Positions 19,692-28,349 of a stretch of 64,000 nucleotides of DNA are shown here, in pieces. A model generated the notes under the pieces. It had not been told where the DNA came from. It did no database searches and saw only the letters and a list, made by a program, of their open reading frames with translations. Numbering within the stretch: position 1 is the first letter of the stretch; each line of letters begins with the position of its first letter. The DNA is from JAXLRU01 sp046330935 (GTDB lineage: Bacteria; Actinomycetota; Actinomycetes; Actinomycetales; Kineosporiaceae), in assembly GCA_046330935.1 (NCBI GenBank), contig JAXLRU010000004.1, forward strand, positions 664,304 through 728,303, given 5' to 3'. Position numbers and translations under genes: made by a program.

Positions 19692-20531
19692 TCATGACCG
19701 GACGTCGCTCGTGGTGAACCGTGCCCAGGCAGCCGTGAGCGCCACCGCCGCCCACCCCGCCTGCACGCCCGCGTTGCGGAGGAAGGAGTCCCACGCGATC
19801 GGGGTGCGCAGCAGGTCGGCGACGTCGAACCAGTGCGCGGTGAACAGCCACGGGTGCACGGCTTCGAGCTGCGGCACCTGCGCCAGCACCTGCGACGTCA
19901 CGGCGGCGAGCACCGCCACGGCCGTCGCCGTCAGCGGTGAGTCCGTGCACGTGGAGGCGAGGATCGCCAGGGCCACGACGCCCACGAGCGACACCGCGAG
20001 GTACGCCGACACCAGTGCCGCCCGCCGCAGGCACTCGGCCGTGCCCACGGCGTCCCCCGACAGCAGCGGCACCGGGTGCACGCCGAACAGGGCGGCTCCC
20101 ACGAGACCGCCGACCAGCATCGGCACGACGGCCACGAGGGCCGCGAACCCCAGCGACACCAGCGACTTCACCGCCAGCAGCCGGGTGCGCCCCACCGGCG
20201 CCAGCAGCAGGTAGCGCAGGGTGCCGGCCGCGGCCTCCCCCGCCACCGCGTCCCCCGCCACCACGCACGCGGCCAGGGGCAGGAGCACCGACACGCACAG
20301 CAGCGCCGAGGCGACGCCGACGAACAGGCCGTTCTCGGTGGCCCTGTCCAGCAGGGGCGGGCCCTCGAGGTCGTCCGGCAGCGCCGCGAGCTTCACGGCA
20401 ACGGCCACGAGCACGGGCACCGAGGCCAGGAGCGCGAGGACGGCGCGGGTGCGGCGACGGCCCAGGACCAGGCGCACCTCCGAGGCGATCAGCGCCCCGA
20501 GCCCACCCGCACCCCGGCGCTCAGCCGACAT
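19692..20531 (-). CDS. ABC-2 type transporter permease
   Basis: A 279-residue integral membrane protein with about six transmembrane segments, starting with an amphipathic EVRLVLGRRRTRAVLALLAS segment typical of ABC-2 permeases. The conserved GDAVAGEAAAGTLRYLLLAPVGRTRLLAVK loop between helices 2 and 3 is the family hallmark. Its ATG overlaps the end of the ATPase gene by 11 nt, so it is the third gene of the 22.7-19.7 kb operon. Likely an exporter; no substrate can be assigned. Confidence 0.9.
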   Translation of the reverse strand: MSAERRGAGGLGALIASEVRLVLGRRRTRAVLALLASVPVLVAVAVKLAALPDDLEGPPLLDRATENGLFVGVASALLCVSVLLPLAACVVAGDAVAGEAAAGTLRYLLLAPVGRTRLLAVKSLVSLGFAALVAVVPMLVGGLVGAALFGVHPVPLLSGDAVGTAECLRRAALVSAYLAVSLVGVVALAILASTCTDSPLTATAVAVLAAVTSQVLAQVPQLEAVHPWLFTAHWFDVADLLRTPIAWDSFLRNAGVQAGWAAVALTAAWARFTTSDVRS

Positions 20532-21468
20532 CGGTGCCGTCGCGGCCCGTCAATGCCACGTACGCCTCCTCCACCCCCGGCTGCTCCCCGCTGATCGACT
20601 CGATCCTGACACCGGCGGCGACGAGCGACGGCGTCAGGCCGGCGACGACCTCACCGGCGGCGCCGGACAGGGGTGCGACGAGTCGGCCCTGCCGCTCCAC
20701 CACCGCCGCCAGCCCCGCCGCCGCGAGCACCGGCAGGGCCGCACCCACGTCGGGCGTCTGCAGCACGAGGCGGGGCGCGCCCACGACGTCGGCAAGCGGT
20801 CCCTGCGCGACGAGGCGCCCGCGCGCCAGGACCCCGAGGTGCGTGCACAGCCGGGACACCTCGGCGAGCAGGTGCGAGCTGAGCAGGACGGTGACGCCGT
20901 CTGCGTGCCACTCCTGGACGAGGTCGCGGACCAGGTGGGTGCCCTGCGGGTCCAGCGCGTTGGTCGGCTCGTCGAGGACCACCAGCTCGCGCGGGCGCAG
21001 CAGCGTCGCCGCGAGCCCCAGGCGCTGGGTCATCCCCGAGGAGTACGCGCGCACGCGGCGCCGGCCGACGCCGGACAGGCCGACCCGCTCCAGGGCGGAC
21101 TCGATGCGGGCGGGACGGTCGCGCCGGGACGCCGAGGGGTCGGCGATGTCGACGCGCGCGAGGTTCGCCCGGGCGGACAGGTCGGGGTGGAACGCCGGCC
21201 CCTCGATCAGCGCGCCCACGCGCGGGAGCACCGCGGCCGACGAGGCAGGCACGGCGCGCCCCAGCACGTGGGCCTCCCCCGCCGTCGCGGCGACCAGGCC
21301 GAGCAGCATGCGCAGCGTCGTGGTCTTGCCCGAGCCGTTGGGGCCGAGGAACCCGTAGACGCTGCCGCTGGGCACCGCGAGGTCGAGGTTGTCCACGACC
21401 GTGACCGGCCCGTAGCGCTTGGTGAGTCCCCGGGTGCGCACGGCGGCGGTCCCCGGGGAGGCGCTCAC
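20521..21468 (-). CDS. ABC transporter ATP-binding protein (ABC-2 exporter type)
   Basis: A 315-residue ATPase with Walker A GPNGSGKTT, signature YSSGMTQRLG, Walker B LVVLDEPTNALD, H-loop SSHLL, and the roughly 90-residue C-terminal region common to DrrA/CcmA-like exporters. GTG at 21468 overlaps the stop of the LolA/RseB-like gene by 4 nt (GTGA). Works with the permease that follows. The preceding secreted or anchored protein suggests that the exported or sensed molecule concerns the cell envelope. Confidence 0.93.
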   Translation of the reverse strand: MSASPGTAAVRTRGLTKRYGPVTVVDNLDLAVPSGSVYGFLGPNGSGKTTTLRMLLGLVAATAGEAHVLGRAVPASSAAVLPRVGALIEGPAFHPDLSARANLARVDIADPSASRRDRPARIESALERVGLSGVGRRRVRAYSSGMTQRLGLAATLLRPRELVVLDEPTNALDPQGTHLVRDLVQEWHADGVTVLLSSHLLAEVSRLCTHLGVLARGRLVAQGPLADVVGAPRLVLQTPDVGAALPVLAAAGLAAVVERQGRLVAPLSGAAGEVVAGLTPSLVAAGVRIESISGEQPGVEEAYVALTGRDGTDVG

Positions 21469-22739
21469 CGGTCGGAGCCCGCGGGCGGCGGCACGTACTC
21501 CTGGGCGACGGCCTCGGCGTCGGCCGTGCGGGCGTCGGCGGCGGCGCGGGCCGTCAGCGCCGCCTCGGGGACCGCCCCGGCGTACACCCGCTCGTCCTCG
21601 GTCACCAGCAGGGTCAGGGCGGGCGTGCGCAGGACCCGCGAGCCGTCGGCGGACGGCGACCCCAAGGCGGCGACCCGGCGCCAGGAGACCCCGTGCCAGG
21701 CCAGCAGCGGGTTGCCGGCCGCATCGGCGTCGAGGCGCACCACGGCGTCCCACGACGGCAGGGCCAGGCGGGTCCGCGAGGTGCCCTGACTCACCGGCAT
21801 CACGGCGCCGGACGTGGACCCCGCCGAGGTCCACGTGTGCACCGACGTGCTGCGGGCCGGGGTGAACGCGAAGCGCTGGTCGGCCGGGCGCGCGAGGTCC
21901 AGACGCGAGAGCGTCGTCTCCAGGACGGGCTGGGAGCGGCCCGTGGTGAACACCTGCACCCGCAGCGCCAGGCCCGACACGGCGTCGACGGCGACCTCGA
22001 CGCGCTGCAGCAGGGTCGTCGACTGACGGGGCGCGACCCGCAGCGTGTGCGCCGCACGGCCGTCCACCATCTGACCGGGGCCGAGCCGCACGACGCCGCT
22101 CTTCGCGGCGTCCGCCAGCAGCGCCGTGGCCAGCCCCTGCGGCGTCAGCGCCGCGAAGTCCAGGCCCGAGCCGACGCCGAGCATCGCGCCGGCCGGACCG
22201 GTCGGCGTCGCCGCGCCCGAGGCGCCGAGGATGCGCAGGGCGGTGTCGTGACGGGCGCTGTAGGTCCACCACGAGCGGCCGTCGCCGACGACGTCGACCT
22301 CGCCGAGGGGCTGCAGGATCTGTGCGCGGATCCGGTCGCGGCCCGCGACCCACACCCGGCTGGAGGTGTCGGAGGACAGCAGGGCGCCGAGGACGCCGGC
22401 GGGCGTCGCGGCGAGCGGGACGCCCTCGACGTCGGACTCCGCACCCGACGGGGACGACGCGGCGACCAGCGGGGAGCCCACGTCGGGGACCGTGGCCCCC
22501 CACAGCCGCGACAACCCTGCGGGTAGGCCCAGCTCGACGTGGGTGTCGACCTGGCCGGACCAGGTGTCGTCGTCGGGATGGAGGAGCCGCCACAGGACGC
22601 CGGAGGCGTCGAGCCCCGGTGCGGACACCGCAGCGGCGACGCGGGGCTGGACCGCGCGGTTGACGCCCAGGACGCACGCGACCAGGGCGAGGGCAGCGAT
22701 CGGCGCAAGCCATCGCCAGCGCTCGCGCCGCCCGATCAC
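21465..22739 (-). CDS. LolA/RseB-like extracytoplasmic protein
   Basis: A 424-residue protein with an uncleaved-looking N-terminal helix (LAPIAALALVACVLGVN) and an extracytoplasmic region resembling the LolA/LppX/RseB fold used by actinomycetes beside ABC-2 exporters: repeated beta-type segments such as RIRAQILQPLGEVDVVGDGRSWWTYSA and VDAVSGLALRVQVFTTG. Such proteins bind lipids or lipid-like cargo. A GAGGAGG ribosome site precedes the GTG at 22739. First gene of the three-gene operon; a TATGAT -10 (22886-22891) lies about 150 bp upstream. The fold assignment is from pattern only. Confidence 0.65.
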   Translation of the reverse strand: MIGRRERWRWLAPIAALALVACVLGVNRAVQPRVAAAVSAPGLDASGVLWRLLHPDDDTWSGQVDTHVELGLPAGLSRLWGATVPDVGSPLVAASSPSGAESDVEGVPLAATPAGVLGALLSSDTSSRVWVAGRDRIRAQILQPLGEVDVVGDGRSWWTYSARHDTALRILGASGAATPTGPAGAMLGVGSGLDFAALTPQGLATALLADAAKSGVVRLGPGQMVDGRAAHTLRVAPRQSTTLLQRVEVAVDAVSGLALRVQVFTTGRSQPVLETTLSRLDLARPADQRFAFTPARSTSVHTWTSAGSTSGAVMPVSQGTSRTRLALPSWDAVVRLDADAAGNPLLAWHGVSWRRVAALGSPSADGSRVLRTPALTLLVTEDERVYAGAVPEAALTARAAADARTADAEAVAQEYVPPPAGSDR

Positions 22740-22885
22740 TGCGCCTCCTCACGCCGCTCCCCACGCTGGGAGCCCTGCTCGCCGACCGTCCACCCGCGCG
22801 GGCATCAGCGCCCGCGGAGGCGGCCGCTCACCGGTCCGGCGGACTGCACCGGTTCATCCGGCCCGACAACGGGCGGCGACGGGGA

Positions 22886-22891
22886 ATCATA
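22886..22891 (-). promoter_or_regulatory. possible -10 box for the LolA-like/ABC operon
   Basis: TATGAT on the minus strand in a locally AT-richer stretch. No clear -35 partner at 16-18 bp. Confidence 0.3.
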
Positions 22892-23015
22892 TGGCTCAAA
22901 CCGTTCCGTGGCCGAGCCCTGGCTCGAGAAATTTCACGAATCGACCGGGTGAGACCCGCGGACGGCGGCTCACCCGGCCGAACGGGGCGCCACAGGAGCT
23001 GTCGGACCCGGCTGC

Positions 23016-23021
23016 CAGGAT
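23016..23021 (+). promoter_or_regulatory. -10 box, leaderless rmuC promoter
   Basis: CAGGAT followed by 6 nt and the ATG at 23028. Confidence 0.5.
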
Positions 23022-23027
23022 CGCGCC

Positions 23028-24233
23028 ATGACGACCAGCGAGGTGGCGATGTGGGTGCTCGCGGCGGCCGTGCTGGCGCTCGGTGCGGGCCTCGCCGCCG
23101 GGTTCGCCGCGGGCCTGCGGGTGGCCCGCTGGCGGGGAGGCAGCGTGCCCGCCGTCCTGGAGGCCGAGAACGGCCTCCTGCGCGAGCGGGTGCGCGACCT
23201 CGAGGCCGCCGACAGCCAGGACCACGAGCTCGCCGCCACCCTGGCCCCCCTGGCCGGCGCCTTACAGCGGGTGGAGCGGCAGGTCGCCGTCCTCGAACGC
23301 GACAGGGTCGAGCAGTACGCCCGCCTCGACCAGCAGCTGACCGCCTTCCGGGGCGACGCGCAGGCCCTGCGCCGGCAGACGGCCGCCCTCGCCGGCGCCC
23401 TGCGCTCGCCCTCGGCGCGCGGCGCCTGGGGCGAGGTGCAGTTGCGTCGCGTCGTCGAGCACGCGGGCATGCTGCACCGCGTCGACTTCTCCACCCAGGT
23501 GACCGGGACGAACCGCGACGACCAGGCGGTGCGCCCCGACCTGGTGGTCCACCTGCCCGGGGGCAAGCACGTCGTCGTCGACGCCAAGGCGCCGCTGGCC
23601 GCCTTCCTCGAAGCCGCGGAACGGGCAGAGGCCCAGGGGGCGGAGACGACGGCCGGGCCCGAGGCCGCCGGGGCCCACGCGCGTGCCCTGCGCGCCCACG
23701 TGGACGCCCTCGCCGCCAAGGAGTACTGGACGGCGGTGGAGCCCTCCCCCGAGTTCGTCGTCTGCTTCGTGCCCGGTGAGGCGTTCCTCTCGGCCGCCTG
23801 CGCCGCCGACCCGGCGCTGCTGGAGCACGCCATGGGCCGCAAGGTGGTGCTGGCGACGCCCACGACACTGCTCGCGCTGCTGCGCACGGTGGCACTGGGG
23901 TGGCAGACGGACGCGCTGGCGGGCAATGCGCAGGCGGTGTTCGACCTCGGCCGCGAGCTGTACGGCCGGCTCGCCACCCTGGGCGGGCACGCGGGCCGGC
24001 TCGGGAGGAGCCTCCACCGCGCGGTCGAGGACTACAACGCCATGGTGGGGGCGCTGGAGCGCCGGGTGCTCGTGAGCGCGCGCAAGCTGCGCGACCTCGA
24101 CCTCACCGACGAGGCCCTGCCCGGCGCGGAACCGCTGGACACGGTGCCCCGCCCGCTGTCGACCCCCGAGCTGCTGCAGTCGCGACTGCTCGACGACCTC
24201 AGCGCGACGGGGGCCCGGCCGGGGCCATCGTGA
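23028..24233 (+). CDS. rmuC: DNA recombination protein RmuC
   Basis: A 401-residue RmuC-family protein with an N-terminal membrane helix (WVLAAAVLALGAGLAAGF), a coiled-coil region (about 40-125) and the RmuC nuclease-like domain: GAWGEVQLRRVVEHAGM, RPDLVVHLPGGKHVVVDAKAPL, FVPGEAFLSAA and KVVLATPTTLLALLRTVALGW. RmuC limits DNA inversions and is linked to genome-stability functions. Start ATG at 23028, leaderless by the -10 spacing. The 3' end overlaps that of ispH by 35 bp on the opposite strand. Confidence 0.95.
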   Translation: MTTSEVAMWVLAAAVLALGAGLAAGFAAGLRVARWRGGSVPAVLEAENGLLRERVRDLEAADSQDHELAATLAPLAGALQRVERQVAVLERDRVEQYARLDQQLTAFRGDAQALRRQTAALAGALRSPSARGAWGEVQLRRVVEHAGMLHRVDFSTQVTGTNRDDQAVRPDLVVHLPGGKHVVVDAKAPLAAFLEAAERAEAQGAETTAGPEAAGAHARALRAHVDALAAKEYWTAVEPSPEFVVCFVPGEAFLSAACAADPALLEHAMGRKVVLATPTTLLALLRTVALGWQTDALAGNAQAVFDLGRELYGRLATLGGHAGRLGRSLHRAVEDYNAMVGALERRVLVSARKLRDLDLTDEALPGAEPLDTVPRPLSTPELLQSRLLDDLSATGARPGPS

Positions 24234-25242
24234 GGCGGGCGGCCTTGAGGTCGCGGCGCAGCTCCTTGGGCAGGGAGAACAGCAGGTCCTCCTCGGCGGT
24301 GAGCACCTCGTCGGCACGGCCGTAGCCCCGCTCGGCGAGGTAGGCCAGCACCTCCTGCACGAGCGACTCGGGCACCGAGGCGCCACTGGTGACGCCGACG
24401 GTCTTGACGCCGTCGAGCCACGCCTCGTCGATCTCCCCGGCGTCGTCGACCCGGTAGGAAGCGGCGGCGCCGTGCTCCAGGGCCACCTCGACGAGGCGGA
24501 CGGAGTTCGAGGAGTTGCTGGAGCCGACCACGATCACCAGGTCGGACTCGGCGGCGATCTTCTTCACCGCCACCTGGCGGTTCTGCGTGGCGTAGCAGAT
24601 GTCGTCGCTCGGCGGGTCCTGCAGCAGCGGGAACTTCTCGCGCAGCAGCCGCACCGTCTCCATCGTCTCGTCCACCGACAGCGTGGTCTGCGACAGCCAC
24701 ACCACCCGCGCGGGGTCGCGGACCGTCACGTTCTCGACGTCGCCCGGGCCGTCGACGATGCGGATGTGCGAGGGCGCCTCACCGGCCGTGCCCTCGACCT
24801 CCTCGTGGCCGGCGTGGCCGATCAGGAGGATGTCGAAGTCGTCGGAGGCGAACCGCACGGCCTCCTTGTGCACCTTCGTCACCAGCGGGCAGGTGGCGTC
24901 GATCGTGCGCAGACCCCGCTGCTCGGCCTGCTCGTGCACCGCGGGCGACACCCCGTGGGCGCTGAAGATGACCAGCGAGCCCTCGGGCACCTCGTCGGTC
25001 TCGTCGACGAACACCGCCCCGCGGTTGCTCAGCCGGGCCACCACGTGCTTGTTGTGCACGATCTGCTTGCGCACGTACACCGGTGGCCCGTACAGCTCGA
25101 GCGCCTTCTCGACGGCGACGACCGCGCGGTCGACGCCGGCGCAGTACCCGCGCGGCGCGGCCAGGAGGACCCGCTTGTCGGGATCGGCGTCACGGGTCGC
25201 GGGGGTGGCCGGCGCGGGGGCCAGGCGGAGCGTGTCGGTCAC
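24199..25242 (-). CDS. ispH: 4-hydroxy-3-methylbut-2-enyl diphosphate reductase
   Basis: A 347-residue IspH (LytB), the last enzyme of the MEP isoprenoid pathway, converting HMBPP to IPP and DMAPP with a 4Fe-4S cluster. The three cluster cysteines lie in PRGYCAGVDRAV, IDATCPLVTKVH and SDDICYATQNRQ; catalytic regions SAHGVSP and GSSNSSNS are intact. GTG at 25242 is fixed by a TACGAT -10 box that ends 6 nt upstream. The ORF further 5' is a shadow. Confidence 0.97.
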   Translation of the reverse strand: MTDTLRLAPAPATPATRDADPDKRVLLAAPRGYCAGVDRAVVAVEKALELYGPPVYVRKQIVHNKHVVARLSNRGAVFVDETDEVPEGSLVIFSAHGVSPAVHEQAEQRGLRTIDATCPLVTKVHKEAVRFASDDFDILLIGHAGHEEVEGTAGEAPSHIRIVDGPGDVENVTVRDPARVVWLSQTTLSVDETMETVRLLREKFPLLQDPPSDDICYATQNRQVAVKKIAAESDLVIVVGSSNSSNSVRLVEVALEHGAAASYRVDDAGEIDEAWLDGVKTVGVTSGASVPESLVQEVLAYLAERGYGRADEVLTAEEDLLFSLPKELRRDLKAARLTMAPAGPPSR

Positions 25243-25248
25243 GGCCTC

Positions 25249-25254
25249 ATCGTA
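25249..25254 (-). promoter_or_regulatory. -10 box, leaderless ispH promoter
   Basis: TACGAT on the minus strand, 6 nt before the GTG start at 25242. Confidence 0.5.
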
Positions 25255-25306
25255 GGTGTCCGCCGTCCTCACCGCCCGCCGCTGCCGGGAACGCACCGCT
25301 TGGCAC

Positions 25307-25984
25307 TCACTCCGCCGGGCGCTGCGGCGGCCGAGGGCCGCCGTCCGGTACCGGGTCGCCCGAGGGGGCGCGGCGCGCCTCCTCCAGCTCGGCGCGCACC
25401 CGACGCAGCTCCTCACCCCGGCGCCGCCGGCTGCGCAGCAGCACCAGCAGCGTCGCGACGAGCACCGCGGCCGCGAGGGAACCCACCAGCGTGGCGCCCC
25501 GGAAGCCCGGGGCCTCGACGTCGAGCGTCCGGTCGGCGGCGTGCGCGGCCCGCCCGTTCCCGAGTTCGATGCCGAGCGTCACCAGGTTCGGGGCGGCCAC
25601 GAGCACGGCCGCCACGAGGAGCACCGCCCTGCGGCGCCACCCCCGCCCGTGCCGGCGCAGGGCCCGGGCGAGCAGGAGCAGCGGCAGGGCCGTGGCCACG
25701 ACGCCGAGGCTGAGCCCCAGCCAGATGGCCGTGGAGAAGCGGCCGTCGGCGGCGTCCCCCACCCGGTGGGCCCACCAGCGCGGCAGCACCGCGACGCAGA
25801 ACAGGCCCAGGCCCGCGAGCGCGAGGACGGCGACCAGCCCCCCGATCACCCACCGCGCCGACCGCGACCCGGACGCTGCGGCGCCCCGGTCACCGTGCGC
25901 GCGCGCCGGCGGTTGCGTGCTCGGAGCCGGGGTCCGCTGGTCACGCGGCGGTTCGGCGGGCTGCGGGGGCACCTGGGAGCTCAC
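25307..25984 (-). CDS. multi-pass membrane protein of unknown function
   Basis: A 225-residue protein that I do not recognise by function. After a Pro-rich cytoplasmic N-terminus (about 40 residues) it has four predicted helices: WVIGGLVAVLALAGLGLF, IWLGLSLGVVATALPLLLLA, AVLLVAAVLVAAPNLVTLGI and a last helix near GATLVGSLAAAVLVATLLVL. An extracytoplasmic segment with AADRTLDVEAPGFRG sits between helices 3 and 4, and the C-terminus is a charged, coil-like tail. GTG at 25984 is the plausible start, divergent from the hydrolase gene with 63 bp between. It lies just upstream of ispH on the same strand. Confidence 0.7.
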   Translation of the reverse strand: MSSQVPPQPAEPPRDQRTPAPSTQPPARAHGDRGAAASGSRSARWVIGGLVAVLALAGLGLFCVAVLPRWWAHRVGDAADGRFSTAIWLGLSLGVVATALPLLLLARALRRHGRGWRRRAVLLVAAVLVAAPNLVTLGIELGNGRAAHAADRTLDVEAPGFRGATLVGSLAAAVLVATLLVLLRSRRRRGEELRRVRAELEEARRAPSGDPVPDGGPRPPQRPAE

Positions 25985-26034
25985 GGCGCGATCATCGCAC
26001 CGCGCCATGCCGGGCGAGTGTCCGACGATCCACC

Positions 26035-26040
26035 TAGTCT
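26035..26040 (+). promoter_or_regulatory. -10 box, leaderless promoter of the hydrolase operon
   Basis: TAGTCT followed by 7 nt and the GTG at 26048. Confidence 0.5.
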
Positions 26041-26047
26041 CGGCCGG

Positions 26048-27031
26048 GTGACAGTTCCCCCCGGGACCGCGGCCGTCCCCGGCCGCTGCGCCCCACCCCT
26101 CGACGACGACGTCCGGCTCACCTCGGGACTGCGCCTGGCGATCCGGACCACCCGGCCCGCCGAGGGCGTCCCCGTGACGGGCGGGGCGTTGCTCGTCCAC
26201 GGACTGGCCTCCAACGCCCGGCTGTGGGACGGCGTGGCCGCCGTCCTCGCCGCCGCCGGCGTGGTCGCCGTCGCCGTCGACCTGCGCGGACACGGCCGCA
26301 GCGCCGACCTCGCCCTCGCCCCCGCACACCCGGGTGAGGCAGCCGTGGATCCGGCGACGGGTTACGACACCCCCACGTGCGCCGCGGACCTCGCCGACCT
26401 CGTGGCGCTGCTGACGGCGTCCGGCGGGCTGCCCGCCCGCCCGCTCGTCGCGGGCCAGTCGTGGGGCGCGCATGTGACGGCGCTGCTGGCCGCCGATCAC
26501 GGTGACCTCGTGGGCGCCCTCGCCTGCGTCGACGGCGGCTGGTTGCGGCCCTCGGCGGGGTTCGCGACCTTCGAGGAGTGCTGGGCCGTGCTCGCACCGC
26601 CCTCCTTCGAGGGCATGCGCTGGGACGACCTGGCCGCCCGGATCACCGCCGGGCACGACCAGGGCTGGCCGCCCGGGGCCGCGGACGCCGTCCTGGCCAA
26701 CCTGAGGCCCACCGGCGACGGCGGGGTGCGGGCGGCGCTGCTGCGGGAGCGCCACCGGTCCATCCTCGAGTCGCTGTACCGCGAGGACCCGCGGCCGGTG
26801 CTGGCGCGCGTCGGCGTCCCCGCTCTGCTGTGCCCCACCGTCGCGGGACGGCCCCGCCCCGGGGAGTCCGAGCGGGAGGCGGCCGGCCGCGCCCTCGTCC
26901 TCGAGGCCCTCGACGCGCTGCCGCGCGGCCGGGTGAGCTGGTACCCGGGCGCCCACCACGACGTCCACCTGCAGCGTCCCGCGGACATCGCGGCCGACCT
27001 GCTCTCGATCGCAGCGGAGGGACAGGCGTGA
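26048..27031 (+). CDS. alpha/beta hydrolase
   Basis: A 327-residue alpha/beta-hydrolase fold protein. HGLASNARLWDGV is the oxyanion-hole region, DLRGHGRSADL the typical strand-4 segment, GQSWGAHV the nucleophile elbow (Ser), and GAHHDVHLQRP the C-terminal catalytic His. The acid is probably in the PVLARVGVPALLCPTVAG region. Start GTG at 26048 follows a TAGTCT -10 box with 7-nt spacing. Its stop overlaps the next gene's start by 4 nt, so both are likely co-translated. Substrate unknown. Confidence 0.9.
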   Translation: MTVPPGTAAVPGRCAPPLDDDVRLTSGLRLAIRTTRPAEGVPVTGGALLVHGLASNARLWDGVAAVLAAAGVVAVAVDLRGHGRSADLALAPAHPGEAAVDPATGYDTPTCAADLADLVALLTASGGLPARPLVAGQSWGAHVTALLAADHGDLVGALACVDGGWLRPSAGFATFEECWAVLAPPSFEGMRWDDLAARITAGHDQGWPPGAADAVLANLRPTGDGGVRAALLRERHRSILESLYREDPRPVLARVGVPALLCPTVAGRPRPGESEREAAGRALVLEALDALPRGRVSWYPGAHHDVHLQRPADIAADLLSIAAEGQA

Positions 27032-28311
27032 GCCTGCTGGTGATCATGGGGTCGGGCGAGACGGCCCCCACGATGATCAAGGTGCATCGGGCGGTGCTGG
27101 CCGCGGCCGGCACCACGACGCCCGCGGTGATGCTGGACACCCCGTTCGGGTTCCAGATGAACGCCGACGACCTGGTGGAGCGAACCCAGGCCTACTTCCG
27201 TGACGCGGTGGGTCTGGAGGTCGAGGTCGCCGCGTGGCGGCGCAGCGACGCCCCCGTCGTGGACCGCGAGCGGTCCCTGGCCCTGCTGCGGGGGGCGCGC
27301 TGGGCCTTCGCGGGCCCGGGCAGCCCGTCCTACGCCCTGCGGCAGTGGCAGGACACGGGCGTCCCCGAGGCCCTCGCCGACGTCGCCGAACGCGGCGGCA
27401 CGCTCGTCTTCGGCTCGGCCGCGGCGTGCACGCTCGGCACGCACGCGATCCCCGTCTACGAGATCTACAAGGTGGGCGAGGACCCTGCCTGGCTGCCCGC
27501 GCTGGACCTCCTCGGCCGGCTCACGGGGTTGAGAGCGGTCGTCGTCCCGCACTACGACAACGCGGAGGGCGGCAAGCACGACACCCGTTTCTGCTACCTC
27601 GGCGAGCAGCGCCTGGCCCGGCTGGAGGCCGAGCTCGACCCTGAGATCGGCGTCCTCGGCGTCGACGAGCACACCGCCCTCGTCGTCGACCTCGGGGCGC
27701 GCCGGTGCAGCGTCGAGGGCAACGGCACCGTGACGGTCCGCCGTCGCGGCCACTCCGTCGTGCTCCCCGCGGGCACGCAGCTCGACCTCTCCCGGCTCGA
27801 CGCCCTCCTGCGCGGGGTCGAGGGCCCGGGCGCCGAGGCGGATGGGTCGGGGCCCGACTCCCCGCTGCAAGGGCCGGACGCGGACGCCGTGGGGACGGTG
27901 TCGTCGCGGGAGGCCCTGCCCTCGCTGCTGCGCGACGCGGACGCGGCGCGGGAGCAGTTCGACGCGGCGCTGCAGCGCCGCGACGTGGACGGGTGCGTGG
28001 CGGCGGCGCTCGCCCTCGACGACGCCATCGACGCCTGGAGCGCCGACACCGACATGAACGACGATGCGGAGCACGCGCGGCGGCTGCTGCGCGGCATGGT
28101 GGTGCAGCTCGGCGAGCTCGCCCGTGGCGGTGCCCGGGACCCGCGCGAGGTCCTCGGTCCTCTCGTCGACCTCGTGCTCGCCCTGCGGGCGCAGGCGCGC
28201 AACGACCGCGACTGGTCCGCGTCGGACAGGCTGCGTGACGGTTTGGCCGGCGCGGGCGTCGCCGTGCGCGACACCCCCGAGGGCCAGCAGTGGGACCTGG
28301 CTGCGGGCTGA
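27028..28311 (+). CDS. fusion of a peptidase S51-like domain with a CysS C-terminal-like domain
   Basis: A 427-residue two-domain protein. Residues 1-about 250 resemble class I glutamine-amidotransferase-like/peptidase S51 (cyanophycinase) proteins: MGSGETAPTMIKVHR, FAGPGSPSYALRQW, and a nucleophile-elbow-like VFGSAAACTLG. Residues about 300-427 resemble the helical end of cysteinyl-tRNA synthetase or MshC, finishing with LRAQARNDRDWSASDRLRDG and DTPEGQQWDL. A Gly/Asp-rich linker joins them. GTG at 27028 overlaps the preceding hydrolase stop (GTGA). No tRNA-charging site is present, so it is not a synthetase; a role in peptide or thiol-conjugate turnover is only a guess. Confidence 0.75.
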   Translation: MSLLVIMGSGETAPTMIKVHRAVLAAAGTTTPAVMLDTPFGFQMNADDLVERTQAYFRDAVGLEVEVAAWRRSDAPVVDRERSLALLRGARWAFAGPGSPSYALRQWQDTGVPEALADVAERGGTLVFGSAAACTLGTHAIPVYEIYKVGEDPAWLPALDLLGRLTGLRAVVVPHYDNAEGGKHDTRFCYLGEQRLARLEAELDPEIGVLGVDEHTALVVDLGARRCSVEGNGTVTVRRRGHSVVLPAGTQLDLSRLDALLRGVEGPGAEADGSGPDSPLQGPDADAVGTVSSREALPSLLRDADAAREQFDAALQRRDVDGCVAAALALDDAIDAWSADTDMNDDAEHARRLLRGMVVQLGELARGGARDPREVLGPLVDLVLALRAQARNDRDWSASDRLRDGLAGAGVAVRDTPEGQQWDLAAG

Positions 28312-28337
28312 CGGCCGGGGCACGCGGGGGGGCCGGG

Positions 28338-28343
28338 CAGGAT
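28338..28343 (+). promoter_or_regulatory. -10 box, leaderless MFS promoter
   Basis: CAGGAT followed by 6 nt and the GTG at 28350. Confidence 0.5.
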
Positions 28344-28349
28344 GGTCGC

